DNA of 64,000 bases from Bradyrhizobium sp. CSA112. Its GTDB lineage: Bacteria; Pseudomonadota; Alphaproteobacteria; Rhizobiales; Xanthobacteraceae. The translations under genes were made by a program, and so were the position numbers. The stretch spans positions 62,001-126,000 of the forward strand of contig NZ_JAACFS010000016.1 in NCBI RefSeq assembly GCF_029051645.1, given 5' to 3'. Shown here piece after piece: positions 1 through 8,637 of this stretch (position 1 is the first letter of the stretch; each line of letters opens with the position of its first letter). The notes beneath the pieces are model-generated. The model was not told the origin of the DNA and ran no database searches. It saw nothing but the letters and a program-made list of their open reading frames with translations.

Positions 1-604
1 CGAAGTACTGGCCGGCCAACGCGAAGCCGAAAGCGGCGAGATCCACATCCGCGGCGACCTCTATTCGGCGAGCCGCGAGGAGATGCGCCGGCACAAGATG
101 TCGCTGCTCCCCGAGGAGCCGCTGAAGAACGCCTGCGTCGGCGGTATGAGCGTCGCCGACAACATCGCGTTCCGCGAATTCGATCGGGCGCCCTTCGCCA
201 GCGGCGGCTGGTGGCTCAACCGGTCGGCGTTCCGGAAAGATGCCGAGCGCAAGATCGGGCTCTACAAGATCAAGACCCGCACGCCGGACACCCCGATTTC
301 GGCGCTGTCAGGCGGCAACGTGCAGCGCGCGGTGCTCGCGCGAGAACTCGGCGGCGAAGTCGAGGTGCTGATCGCCGCCAATCCTTGCTTCGGGCTCGAT
401 TTCGCAGCTGTCGCGCAGATCCACGCCGAGATCATGGCTGCGCGCAACCGTGGCGCCGCGGTATTGCTGGTCAGCGAGGATCTCGACGAACTACTCGAAT
501 TGTCCGATCGCCTCGTCGTGATGTTTCACGGGCAGCTCGTTCATGAAGCGCGCGCCAGCGAGGCCAACCTCACCGAGATCGGCCGGCACATGGCAGGGCA
601 CTGA
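1..604 (+). CDS. ABC transporter ATP-binding protein, C-terminal part (partial, runs in from the left edge)
   Basis: The reading frame is open from base 2, so this is the 3-prime part of a longer gene. The visible part is the second ATPase half of a dual-domain ATPase of the RbsA/BMP-importer type. It has a signature motif (LSGGNVQRAVLARE) and a degenerate Walker B region (VLIAANPCFGLDFAA) in place of the usual LDEPT, then a D-loop/H-loop-like segment ending in VMFHGQLV. Such degenerate second domains are normal in BMP nucleoside importers (YufO/NupA type). Its TGA overlaps the ATG of the following deaminase, so the two are probably translationally coupled. It is related to the complete ATPase at 1410-2981, so two such importers lie side by side. 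Substrate is not determined; nucleosides are inferred from context. Confidence 0.85.
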   Translation, partial: EVLAGQREAESGEIHIRGDLYSASREEMRRHKMSLLPEEPLKNACVGGMSVADNIAFREFDRAPFASGGWWLNRSAFRKDAERKIGLYKIKTRTPDTPISALSGGNVQRAVLARELGGEVEVLIAANPCFGLDFAAVAQIHAEIMAARNRGAAVLLVSEDLDELLELSDRLVVMFHGQLVHEARASEANLTEIGRHMAGH

Positions 605-1101
605 TGGCTAACGTTCCAGTCGACCAGCCGGCGCGCGACACGCATTTCCTGCGCCGCTCGTTCGATGTCGCCCGCCGCGCCACAGCCCACGGCAACCATC
701 CCTTTGGCGCTGTTCTCGTCGACCGGGACGGCAATTTGCTGCTCGAAGCCGAGAACGGCTACATGCCCTCCCATGACGGCACTGCGCATGCCGAGCGGCT
801 GCTCGCGACGCAGGCCTGCACCGCGCTCGATCCGAGCACTCTGCGCAGCGCAACGCTCTACTCGTCCGCCGAGCCCTGTGCGATGTGCGCAGGCGCGATC
901 TACTGGGCCGGCATCGGCCGCCTGGTCTATGGCCTGAGCGAACATCGACTGCGGGATCTCACCGGCAACCATCCGGAAAATCCGACCCTCAACCTGCCCT
1001 GCCGCGATGTGTTCGCCAGCGGGCAACGCGCGACCGAGGTGGTTGGCCCGCTGCTTGAGGACGAGGCCGCGGCGGTTCACGCCGGGGTCTGGAACAAGTA
1101 G
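604..1101 (+). CDS. Nucleoside/guanine deaminase, cytidine-deaminase superfamily
   Basis: This 165-residue zinc hydrolase carries the cytidine-deaminase-fold signature: His62-Ala-Glu64 (in TAHAERL) and Pro-Cys92-x-x-Cys95 (in EPCAMCAG). His62, Cys92 and Cys95 should bind zinc, and Glu64 should shuttle the proton. Length and motif spacing fit the GuaD/TadA-like nucleoside deaminase group, which converts guanine, adenine or a related base or nucleoside to its oxo form plus ammonia. The start overlaps the upstream ATPase stop by one base, so it belongs to an operon with a purine/nucleoside-type importer. That favours a catabolic purine deaminase over the tRNA-editing TadA. The exact substrate cannot be read from the sequence. 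It should act in the cytoplasm. Confidence 0.85.
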   Translation: MANVPVDQPARDTHFLRRSFDVARRATAHGNHPFGAVLVDRDGNLLLEAENGYMPSHDGTAHAERLLATQACTALDPSTLRSATLYSSAEPCAMCAGAIYWAGIGRLVYGLSEHRLRDLTGNHPENPTLNLPCRDVFASGQRATEVVGPLLEDEAAAVHAGVWNK

Positions 1102-1409
1102 CCTTCGGCCGTCGCTCCGACAGCTCGCGCACGGCGGCAACAAAAGCTGCTCGATTTCACGTCGGGGCTGACTAGGCAATTTCGAATTGGTCTGAACCGT
1201 TACAAATCTGCAACATCGGCCAGGCGCTTTCGCCCGATCTGGACAACGCGCTGCGATCCGAAATGCTTCATAAATCCAGGCAATCAAGCAGCAGGAAGGC
1301 GCTTTGCTTGCTAAAGAGTTGAGCAAGGGCTGGCGCTTTTTCTCCACTTACGCGCGCGCCAAAACTAGCCCAATATTGAGGCACCATTCCCTGGGACGCG
1401 TGATCACGA
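1102..1409. other. Intergenic region, 308 bp
   Basis: No gene is supported here. It separates the deaminase from the second importer operon and presumably holds that operon's promoter. No clear sigma-70 hexamer pair, riboswitch fold or strong terminator could be assigned by eye. Confidence 0.5.
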
Positions 1410-2981
1410 ATGCTGGATTCGACGCCTGCCGAGTTGGACACCGGTGCCGCGCCGCTGCTCCGGACGGTTGGCCTGACCAAGCGCTATGGCAGCTTCCTCG
1501 CCAATGAGGCGATCGATATCGATGTCTGGCCGATGCAGATACACGCGCTGCTCGGCGAAAACGGCGCGGGAAAATCGACGCTCGTCAAAGCCATTTACGG
1601 ATTGATCCAGCCGAGCGAAGGCGAAATGCGCTGGCAGGGCGAGAAGATGGTTCTCTCCGGACCGTCGGAAGCACGCAGCCGCGGCATCGGCATGGTGTTC
1701 CAGCACTTCTCGCTGTTCGACAATCTTACGGTGGCGGAAAACGTTGCGCTCGGGCTCGACGGCAAGGAATCCTTCAAGGACATGTCCGCGCGCCTTGAGC
1801 AAGTATCCCGTGTTTACGGGCTTCCGCTCGATCCCAAACGCGAGGTCTGGCAACTATCCGTCGGCGAACGCCAGCGCATCGAGATCGTGCGCGCGCTGAT
1901 GCAAAATCCGAAGTTCCTGATCCTCGATGAACCGACCGCGGTGCTAACGCCGCAGGAGGCTGACCAACTCTTCGTCGTGCTCAATCGCCTCAAGGCCGAG
2001 GGCCGCGCGATCCTCTACATCAGCCATAAGCTGGAAGAGGTGAAGCGGCTCTGCGACACCGCCACCATCCTGCGCGGCGGCAGGAAGGTCTCGACCTGCA
2101 ACCCCAAAGCGGAGACCGCGGCTTCGCTCGCACGGATGATGGTCGGCGGCGAGATCAAGGAAGTGAGGGCGCCCGCCAACCGGAGAACCACAATACCTCG
2201 GCTTGTCGTCAACGACCTCAGCCTCGAGCCGGACGATCCGCACAGTGTTCGGCTTCGGAACATCTCCTTCGAGCTCAAGGGTGGCGAAATCCTGGGCATC
2301 GCCGGTGTCGCCGGCAACGGTCAGGACGAGCTTTTTGCCGCTTTGTCGGGAGAGCGGCTGGCACAGGATCCCAGCACAATTGTCATAGATGGGCATGCCG
2401 CAGGGCATCTTTCGATCACGCAGCGGCGCAAACTTGGGGCGGCCTTCGTTCCCGAGGAGCGGCTTGGTCATGGCACTGTGCCGCGCATGAAGCTTTCGGA
2501 GAACGCGCTGCTGACCGGCCACGCCGCGAGCGGCATGGTTCTGCACGGCTTCGTCAATACCGCCGCGACGCTGAAGACTGTCGACCGCGCCACCGAAACC
2601 TTCGACGTGCGCAAGGCCAAGCGCGATCCGGAAGCCGCCAGCCTCTCCGGCGGCAATCTGCAGAAATTCATTGTCGGCCGCGAGATCCTGCGCAACCCGA
2701 TGGTGCTCGTCGTGAGCCAGCCGACCTGGGGCGTCGACGCGGGCGCCGCCGCCGTGATCCGGCAGGCCCTGCTGGATCTCGCCGCCGCCGGCGCCGCGCT
2801 GCTGGTGACAAGCCAGGACCTCGATGAACTCGCTGAAATCACCGACCGCATCGCCGTGATGTTCCATGGCCATCTGTCGGAGCCGTTGCCGACCGCCGAC
2901 GCGAGCCGCGAGAAACTGGGCCTGCTGATGGGGGGAAGCACTCTGGGGCAGAAGGAAGCGGCGCATGCAGTTGGTGCTTGA
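1410..2981 (+). CDS. BMP-family nucleoside ABC importer, dual ATPase subunit
   Basis: This 523-residue protein has two ABC domains in tandem, the RbsA/MglA/YufO architecture. Domain 1 is canonical: Walker A GENGAGKST at about residues 49-57, Q-loop in MVFQHFS (Gln98), signature LSVGERQ at 149-155 and Walker B LILDEPTA at 170-177. Domain 2 keeps a signature (LSGGNLQK) but its Walker B is degenerate (VLVVSQPTWGVDAG), as usual in BMP importers. It would energise uptake through the two permeases that follow. Its end overlaps the first permease by 17 bp. The NxGxEG-containing permeases and the BMP binding protein make a nucleoside or purine substrate the best inference; sugar specificity is the alternative. 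The start has no strong ribosome-binding site. Confidence 0.92.
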   Translation: MLDSTPAELDTGAAPLLRTVGLTKRYGSFLANEAIDIDVWPMQIHALLGENGAGKSTLVKAIYGLIQPSEGEMRWQGEKMVLSGPSEARSRGIGMVFQHFSLFDNLTVAENVALGLDGKESFKDMSARLEQVSRVYGLPLDPKREVWQLSVGERQRIEIVRALMQNPKFLILDEPTAVLTPQEADQLFVVLNRLKAEGRAILYISHKLEEVKRLCDTATILRGGRKVSTCNPKAETAASLARMMVGGEIKEVRAPANRRTTIPRLVVNDLSLEPDDPHSVRLRNISFELKGGEILGIAGVAGNGQDELFAALSGERLAQDPSTIVIDGHAAGHLSITQRRKLGAAFVPEERLGHGTVPRMKLSENALLTGHAASGMVLHGFVNTAATLKTVDRATETFDVRKAKRDPEAASLSGGNLQKFIVGREILRNPMVLVVSQPTWGVDAGAAAVIRQALLDLAAAGAALLVTSQDLDELAEITDRIAVMFHGHLSEPLPTADASREKLGLLMGGSTLGQKEAAHAVGA

Positions 2982-4056
2982 AAAGCGCGCCGAGCGATCG
3001 AATACGATCGCGCTGATTTCGCCGCTGATTGCCATCGGCCTGACGCTCGTGACCATGAGCATCCTGTTTGCTATCCTCGGCAAAAACCCGATTTCCGCGC
3101 TCGGCGTCTACTTCATCGATCCCCTGACCGACAGCTATTCGCTGCAGGAGATCGCAGTGAAGGCAACGCCGCTGGTGATGATCGCGATCGGCCTCTCGCT
3201 CTGCTATCTCGCCAACGCCTGGAACATCGGCGCCGAAGGACAATTCCTGGTCGGTGCCGTCGCCGGAAGCTGGCTTGCGGTGAAGACGCAGGGCACCGAC
3301 GCCGGCCCGTGGGTATTGCCGGCGATGATGCTGCTGGCTGCGATCGGCGGCGCGCTGTACGCCCTGATACCGGCGATCTGCAAGGTCAGGTTCGGCGCCA
3401 GCGAAATCCTCACCAGCCTGATGCTGGTCTATGTCGCCGACCTCCTACTCGACTACCTCGTGCGCGGTCCGTGGCGCGACCCGAAAGGCTTCAACTTCCC
3501 GACCACAGCCGAGTTCGATCCGGTCGCCGCCGTGCCGGTGCTGATCGAGGGCGGCCGGCTGCATCTTGGCGGCGTCATTGCGCTTGTCGTGGTCGCGGCG
3601 GTCGCGGTGCTGCTCGGCAAGACCATCAAGGGGTTTGAAATCCGCGTCGTCGGCGCCGCCCCGCGCGCCGCACGCTTCGGTGGTTTCAACTCCAACCAGT
3701 TAATCCTGCTGACCTTCGCGATTTCGGGCGCGCTCGCAGGCCTCGCCGGGATCATCGAGGTCGCAGGCCCGGTCGGACATCTGCAGCCCGGGATCTCGCC
3801 CGGCTACGGTTTCACCGCGATCATCGTCGCGTTCCTGGGGCGGCTGAACCCGGTTGGAATATTAATTGCAGGACTTTTCCTGGCGCTCACCTTCATCGGC
3901 GGCGAGCAGGCGCAGATCGCAATGAAAATTCCGTTGGACGTCACCAAGGTCTTCCAGGGCATTCTGCTGTTCTACGTACTCGCCTGCGATTCCCTTATCC
4001 TCTATCGGTTCAAGCTCATTTTCGCATCGCCAAAGGTGTCCAGTGGGGCTCATTGA
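2965..4056 (+). CDS. BMP-family ABC importer permease 1 (YufP/NupB-like)
   Basis: This is a polytopic inner-membrane protein of 363 residues with about nine or ten hydrophobic segments. It has the NIGAEGQF motif at roughly residue 90, which marks the first permease of BMP-type nucleoside importers (BPD_transp_2 family). It is a single transmembrane chain that pairs with the product of 4043-4960. The start codon lies inside the upstream ATPase gene (17-bp overlap) and the end overlaps the next permease by 14 bp, so the block is a translationally coupled operon. Confidence 0.92.
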   Translation: MQLVLEKRAERSNTIALISPLIAIGLTLVTMSILFAILGKNPISALGVYFIDPLTDSYSLQEIAVKATPLVMIAIGLSLCYLANAWNIGAEGQFLVGAVAGSWLAVKTQGTDAGPWVLPAMMLLAAIGGALYALIPAICKVRFGASEILTSLMLVYVADLLLDYLVRGPWRDPKGFNFPTTAEFDPVAAVPVLIEGGRLHLGGVIALVVVAAVAVLLGKTIKGFEIRVVGAAPRAARFGGFNSNQLILLTFAISGALAGLAGIIEVAGPVGHLQPGISPGYGFTAIIVAFLGRLNPVGILIAGLFLALTFIGGEQAQIAMKIPLDVTKVFQGILLFYVLACDSLILYRFKLIFASPKVSSGAH

Positions 4057-4960
4057 GGCCATCATCCTTGCGGTGCTGGCGGCTTCCACGCCGCTGCTAC
4101 TGGCTGCGACCGGCGAACTCGTGACCGAACGCTCCGGCGTGCTTAACCTCGGAGTCGAAGGCATGATGATCGTCGGCGCGGCCTGCGGCTTCGGCGGCGC
4201 CTGGCTCTCCGGCTCGGTTATAATCGGCGCGCTGTGCGGCATCGCCGCCGGCGTGCTGATGTCGCTGATCTTCGCGCTGATGACGCTGGGACTCGCGGTC
4301 AACCAGGTAGCCACCGGCCTCGCGCTGACCATTCTCGGAATCGGCCTTTCCGGCCTGATCGGCTCCCGCTTCGTCGGCGAAAAGATTTCGCTGGCGCCGC
4401 ATCTTTATATTCCCGGCCTCACCGATATCCCGCTGATCGGACGTATTTTGTTCGGCGAGGACGCCTTCGTATACCTCTCGCTGGCACTGGTCGCCGGCGT
4501 CTGGTTCTTCCTTTACAAGACGCGGGCGGGCCTGATCCTGCGGGCCGCAGGCGACAATCACGCTTCCGCGCACGCGCTCGGTTATTCCGTGCTCAGGATC
4601 CGGATGTTCGCGGTGATGTTCGGAGGCGCTTGCGCAGGCCTCGCCGGCGCCTATCTGCCGCTCGCCTACACACCGTTCTTCATTCCCGGCATGACGGCCG
4701 GACGCGGATGGATCGCGCTGGCACTGGTCGTGTTCGCGTCATGGCTGCCAGGACGCCTCGTGATCGGCGCCTATCTGTTCGGCGCGGTGACGATCCTGCA
4801 GCTTCATGCGCAGGGCTGGGGCGTCGGCATTCCATCGCAACTCATGTCTGCACTGCCCTATCTCGCGACCGTCATTGTCCTTGTCCTGATTTCACGTGCA
4901 CGAACCGGTGGATCGACCGCGCCTGCGGCGCTCGGGACCGTCTTCGTGCCCGACCGGTAG
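4043..4960 (+). CDS. BMP-family ABC importer permease 2 (YufQ/NupC-like)
   Basis: This 305-residue polytopic membrane protein carries the NLGVEGMM motif near residue 32, the hallmark of the second permease in BMP-type nucleoside importers. The glycine-rich helices and the C-terminal PYLATVIVL segment match the BPD_transp_2 family. It overlaps permease 1 by 14 bp and is followed, after a 76-bp gap, by the periplasmic binding protein. Together they form a complete importer (dual ATPase, two permeases, BMP protein). Confidence 0.92.
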   Translation: MGLIEAIILAVLAASTPLLLAATGELVTERSGVLNLGVEGMMIVGAACGFGGAWLSGSVIIGALCGIAAGVLMSLIFALMTLGLAVNQVATGLALTILGIGLSGLIGSRFVGEKISLAPHLYIPGLTDIPLIGRILFGEDAFVYLSLALVAGVWFFLYKTRAGLILRAAGDNHASAHALGYSVLRIRMFAVMFGGACAGLAGAYLPLAYTPFFIPGMTAGRGWIALALVVFASWLPGRLVIGAYLFGAVTILQLHAQGWGVGIPSQLMSALPYLATVIVLVLISRARTGGSTAPAALGTVFVPDR

Positions 4961-5036
4961 ACGTGCCCGAAGCGCGCGCGACGGGGCGCCGCGCATCGGG
5001 AGAGACCGCCCACCCGTCAGTAAAACGGAGAGTTCC

Positions 5037-6116
5037 ATGAAAAAGATTCTCATCGCGGCGACTGCAGCGATGCTCGTTACCGGAGCAGGCCTGTTCGGCG
5101 CTTCCGCCGCCGACAAACTCAAGGTCGGATTCATCTATATCGGACCGGTCGGCGATCTCGGCTGGACCTACCAGCACGACCTTGGACGCCTCGCGATGCT
5201 CAAGGAATTAGGCGACAAGGTCGAAACCACATTTCTGGAGAATGTCAGCGAGGGCCCGGACTCCGAACGCTCGATCGAGCAACTGGCACGCGCCGGTAAC
5301 AAGCTGATCTTCACCACGTCGTTCGGCTACATGGAGCCGACGCTGAAGGTCGCCAAGAAATATCCGAACGTGCATTTCGAGCACGCCACCGGCTACAAGC
5401 GCGACAAGAACATGTCGACCTATTCGGGGCGGTTCTATGAGGGCCGCTACATCCAGGGCATCATCGCCGCCAAGATGTCGAAGTCAGGCGTGCTCGGCTA
5501 CATCGCCTCGTTCCCGATTCCCGAGGTGATCTCCGGCATCAACGCCACCATGCTCGGTGCACAGACGATCAACCCCAACATCAAGGTCAAAATCATCTGG
5601 GCCAACACCTGGTTCGATCCCGGCAAGGAGGCCGACGCCGCCAAGGCGCTGATCGACCAGGGCGCCGACATCATCATGCAGCACACCGATAGCCCTGCCG
5701 CGATGCAGGTCGCCGCCGAGCGCGGCAAGCTGGCGTTCGGCCAGGATTCCGAAATGATCAAGTTCGGACCGAAGGCGCAGCTCACCTCGACCATGAACAA
5801 TTGGGGCCCCTATTATATCGAGCGCGTCAAGGCCGAGCTGAACGGCACCTGGAAGTCGGAGGATTTCTGGGGCGGCCTGAAGAGCAAGATCGTCGTTATG
5901 GCGCCCTACACCAACATGCCCGACGACGTGAAGAAGCTCGCGATGGAGACCGAAGCCGCGATCACCGAAGGCAAGCTGCAGCCGTTCAAGTGCCCGATCG
6001 TCGGCCAGGACGGCAAGGAAGTCGAATGCAAGGGCGGTACCCATCTCGATGATGGCCAGGTGCTCGGCATGAATTTTTACGTCAAGGGCATCGACGAGAA
6101 GATTCCCGGGAAGTAA
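5037..6116 (+). CDS. BMP-family substrate-binding protein of the nucleoside importer
   Basis: This 359-residue periplasmic binding protein starts at ATG 5037, preceded by a good Shine-Dalgarno (ACGGAGAGTTCC). The signal peptide is MKKILIAATAAMLVTGAGLF, with cleavage expected near ASA-ADK. The mature part opens with KVGFIYIGPVGDLGWTYQH and continues with TTSFGYMEP and FEHATGYK, typical of the Bmp/Med (PF02608) family of purine nucleoside receptors. There is no lipobox cysteine, so it should be soluble. It is last in the importer operon and is followed by REP-like hairpins at 6134-6309. An upstream in-frame ATG at 4896 is rejected because it would destroy the signal peptide. Confidence 0.93.
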   Translation: MKKILIAATAAMLVTGAGLFGASAADKLKVGFIYIGPVGDLGWTYQHDLGRLAMLKELGDKVETTFLENVSEGPDSERSIEQLARAGNKLIFTTSFGYMEPTLKVAKKYPNVHFEHATGYKRDKNMSTYSGRFYEGRYIQGIIAAKMSKSGVLGYIASFPIPEVISGINATMLGAQTINPNIKVKIIWANTWFDPGKEADAAKALIDQGADIIMQHTDSPAAMQVAAERGKLAFGQDSEMIKFGPKAQLTSTMNNWGPYYIERVKAELNGTWKSEDFWGGLKSKIVVMAPYTNMPDDVKKLAMETEAAITEGKLQPFKCPIVGQDGKEVECKGGTHLDDGQVLGMNFYVKGIDEKIPGK

Positions 6117-6133
6117 GGGGCGGGAGAGCTTCA

Positions 6134-6180
6134 CCTCTCCCCGCTCTTTGCGGGGAGAGGTCGGATCGCCCTTGCGATCC
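6134..6180. repeat. REP-like palindromic unit, two adjacent hairpins
   Basis: CCTCTCCCCGC (6134-6144) pairs with GCGGGGAGAGG (6150-6160) around a TCTTT loop. GGATCGC (6163-6169) pairs with GCGATCC (6174-6180) immediately after. The unit lies between convergent genes (binding protein ending 6116, amidohydrolase ending 6321). It resembles the palindromic REP-type elements scattered in rhizobial intergenic DNA and may also act as a bidirectional terminator or mRNA stabiliser, although no T-run follows. Confidence 0.75.
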
Positions 6181-6281
6181 GGGTGAGGGGCGAGGTACAT
6201 GCTCGCAATTTTAGCGCTTTTCAGAAGACAGCATCGCAAGACAATTCACATCGAACTTGGGGAGAGAGCCCCTCACCCCAG

Positions 6282-6309
6282 CCCTCTCCCCGCAAGTGCG
6301 GGGCGAGGG
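6282..6309. repeat. REP-like palindromic unit, second copy
   Basis: CCCTCTCCCCGC (6282-6293) pairs with GCGGGGCGAGGG (6298-6309) around the loop AAGT. It shares the CTCTCCCCGC/GCGGGG core with the unit at 6134-6160, so two related palindromic units sit in one convergent intergenic region, just after the stop codon of the minus-strand amidohydrolase. Confidence 0.75.
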
Positions 6310-6320
6310 AGTAGACCAAC

Positions 6321-7670
6321 TCATCCCTCGCGCATCGCGCGCGCGGCGGCGCTGTGACGGCGGATCAGGTCGGGTAAATCGAGATCGGGGATCGCGCCGT
6401 CCTTCACCACCCAGTTGCCGCCAACCATCACCCGATCGGCGCGATGCGCACCGCATAGCACCAGTGCGGCCAAGGGGTCGCCGTGGCCGGAGAAACGCAG
6501 TTCGTCGAGCTTGAACAGTGCGAGGTCGGCGGCCTTCCCGACCGCGATTTCGCCGAGCTCGGGCCGTCCGATGCAGGCCGCCGATCCCTTGGTGGCCCAG
6601 CGCAGCGCGTCCTTGTGGCTGACACGGCCGACACCGTAGCGCGCCCGTTGCAGCAGGAAAGCAGCGCGGACTTCCTGCATCAGGTTGGATTCATCATTCG
6701 ACGCCGAGCCATCGACGCCGAGCCCGATCGAAACCCCCACCTCCTCCATCTCGCAGACCGGGCAGCAACCCGACGCCAGGATCTGGTTGCTGCATGCGCA
6801 ATGGCTGATGGCGATCCCGGCCTTGCCGAGCCGCTTCATCTCATCTGGTTCGAAGAAGATGCCGTGCGCCAGCCAGGCTCGTGCATTGAGCCAACCGCAT
6901 TGCTCGAGATAATCCAGCGGGCGACAGCCATGCATCTGCTCGCAGAACTTGTTCTCGTCTTCGGTCTCGGCCAGATGCGTATGCAGGCGGACGTCGAGCT
7001 TGTCAGCAAGTGTGGCGGTCGCGCGCATCAGTGAGGTCGTCACTGAAAACGGCGAGCACGGCGCCAGCGCGATCTGCGTCATCGCATCCTCGCCGCGCTG
7101 GTGATATTTTGTCACCACGCGTTCGCTGTCGGCCAAAATCGTATCCTCGTCCTGCACCACGCTGTCGGGCGGCAGCCCGCCGTTCTTCTGCGAGCGGTTC
7201 ATCGAGCCGCGCGTCAGCAGCACGCGGATACCGAGCCGCTGCGCGGCGGCGACCTCGATGTCGAGGGCGTCCTCGAGCCCGGCCGGAAACACATAATGGT
7301 GATCGGTCGTGGTCGTACAGCCTGACAGTAGCAATTCCGACATCGCTACGGTGACACCCAGGTGGAGAAATTCCGGCGTCAGCCGCGCCCAGACCGGATA
7401 GAGTGCCTGTAACCATGGGAACAGCTCGCGGTCCAGCGCCGCCGGAAATGCCCGCGTCAGCGTCTGGTAGAAATGATGGTGTGTATTGATCAACCCCGGC
7501 AGCACGACATGGGCACCGGCGTCATAGGCGACGGCGTTTGCCGTCACCGGCTCCCGGCCCCGCGGCACCAGTTCGACGATCTTGCCGCCGCGGACCACGA
7601 GGCCGCGCTCAGCGCCGTCAGCGAGAATGGAAAGGGGATCCCTGATCCAGATCGCCTGCGTTTGGTCCAT
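6321..7670 (-). CDS. 8-oxoguanine deaminase-like amidohydrolase
   Basis: This 449-residue metal-dependent amidohydrolase belongs to the AtzA/TrzN/8-oxoguanine deaminase group. The start at 7670 is chosen because AGGTGGGATC precedes ATG and the protein then begins with the usual beta-sandwich strand (MDQTQAIWIRDPLSILA). Metal ligands are visible as NTHHHFYQT (His64 and His66), LHTHLAETEDE, the ISHCACSN region and GLGVDGSASND near the C-terminal third. The LTRAFPAAL/ELFPWLQALYPVWARLTPE stretch is characteristic of 8-oxoguanine deaminases, which convert 8-oxoguanine to urate and ammonia. The gene is divergent from a xanthine-dehydrogenase-like pair and next to a nucleoside importer, which supports a purine role. 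Hydroxyatrazine-type or guanine deaminase activity cannot be excluded. Confidence 0.85.
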   Translation of the reverse strand: MDQTQAIWIRDPLSILADGAERGLVVRGGKIVELVPRGREPVTANAVAYDAGAHVVLPGLINTHHHFYQTLTRAFPAALDRELFPWLQALYPVWARLTPEFLHLGVTVAMSELLLSGCTTTTDHHYVFPAGLEDALDIEVAAAQRLGIRVLLTRGSMNRSQKNGGLPPDSVVQDEDTILADSERVVTKYHQRGEDAMTQIALAPCSPFSVTTSLMRATATLADKLDVRLHTHLAETEDENKFCEQMHGCRPLDYLEQCGWLNARAWLAHGIFFEPDEMKRLGKAGIAISHCACSNQILASGCCPVCEMEEVGVSIGLGVDGSASNDESNLMQEVRAAFLLQRARYGVGRVSHKDALRWATKGSAACIGRPELGEIAVGKAADLALFKLDELRFSGHGDPLAALVLCGAHRADRVMVGGNWVVKDGAIPDLDLPDLIRRHSAAARAMREG

Positions 7671-7745
7671 GATCCCACCTGATTTGCGAAAGCGCGGTTG
7701 CGTAGGGCATCCTCTTGCAAGGACCGTCCCAACCCGAATCGCAAT

Positions 7746-7774
7746 TTGGCGCTGGACTTGCAAGACTTCATAAT
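7746..7774 (+). promoter_or_regulatory. Sigma-70-like promoter for the oxidoreductase pair
   Basis: TTGGCG (7746-7751) is followed by exactly 17 bp and then CATAAT (7769-7774), each one or two changes from consensus. Transcription would begin near 7781, so translation should start at ATG 7810 and not at the ATG at 7780. The same 109-bp interval must hold the promoter for the divergent deaminase. Confidence 0.55.
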
Positions 7775-7809
7775 CGGAGATGCATCTACCTGAAAGCGTT
7801 GGCGTATCC

Positions 7810-8637
7810 ATGGACCTGAACACCGTTGCTGCGGTTGCCCGTCCCACGACGCGGGATCAATTGCCCGTTTGGACGCCAGGCGATGCTTGGCTCGCGGGCG
7901 GGACCTGGCTGTTCTCGGAACCGCAGGCCCATCTGAAGCGGCTGATCGATCTTACCGACCTGAAATGGCCGGCGCTGACCATCAGTGAGACCGGGTTATC
8001 AATCGCGGCGACCTGCACGGTGGCGCAGCTCGATGCGCTGGCCTGTCCGCCGGAATGGATCGCCTCCCCGCTGATCAGTCAGTGCTGCCGCGCATTTCTC
8101 GCCTCTTTCAAGATCTGGAAGACGGCCACCGTTGGTGGCAACATCTGCATGTCGCTGCCGGCGGGGCCGATGATCTCTCTCACCTCGGCGCTCGACGGTG
8201 TCTGCACGATCTGGCAGGCCGATGGTGGTGAGCGGAACATTCCCGTCGCCGATTTCGTCACCGGCGATCAGCGTAACGTGCTCGCGCCGGGCGACCTATT
8301 GCGGCAAGTCGAGATCCCGCTCGCTGCCCTGAGGCGGCGTTCGGCGTTCCGCCAGATTTCGCTGACCCCTGTCGGCCGCTCGGCGGCGCTGCTGATCGGT
8401 AGCGTGACCAGCGACGGCGGATTGGCGCTGACGATTACGGCATCGACCAAGAGGCCTGTTCGATTGTCCTTTGCGGGAATCCCAGACAGCAAAGAATTGC
8501 GCAAAACGATTTTGCAGCGCATTGCCGACGACCTCTGTCACGGCGACGTTCACGGCAAGCCAATATGGCGCAAGCATATGACGCTGCGGCTCGCGGAGGA
8601 AATCCGCGTCGAATTGCAGGGCACGGCATACGCATGA
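7810..8637 (+). CDS. FAD-binding subunit of a xanthine-dehydrogenase-family molybdenum hydroxylase
   Basis: This 275-residue protein is of the CoxM/XdhA-FAD (FAD_binding_5 plus CO_deh_flav_C) type. Evidence is the N-terminal LAGGTWLF segment (the AGGT FAD pyrophosphate loop), the TVGGNICMSLPAGPM loop that contacts FAD, and the late RQISLTPVGRSAALLIG segment. It should pass electrons from the iron-sulfur clusters of its partner to an acceptor. The start at 7810 is preferred because the promoter at 7746-7774 predicts a transcript start near 7781; ATG 7780 would add ten residues. Its stop overlaps the start of the molybdenum subunit (ATGA at 8634-8637), so the two are made together. At 275 residues it is near normal length for this subunit. 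Confidence 0.88.
   Translation: MDLNTVAAVARPTTRDQLPVWTPGDAWLAGGTWLFSEPQAHLKRLIDLTDLKWPALTISETGLSIAATCTVAQLDALACPPEWIASPLISQCCRAFLASFKIWKTATVGGNICMSLPAGPMISLTSALDGVCTIWQADGGERNIPVADFVTGDQRNVLAPGDLLRQVEIPLAALRRRSAFRQISLTPVGRSAALLIGSVTSDGGLALTITASTKRPVRLSFAGIPDSKELRKTILQRIADDLCHGDVHGKPIWRKHMTLRLAEEIRVELQGTAYA

Noticed and set aside
604..1101. tRNA adenosine deaminase (TadA) as the identity of the deaminase
   Set aside because: Motifs fit the superfamily, but the operon with a nucleoside-type importer favours a purine catabolic deaminase.
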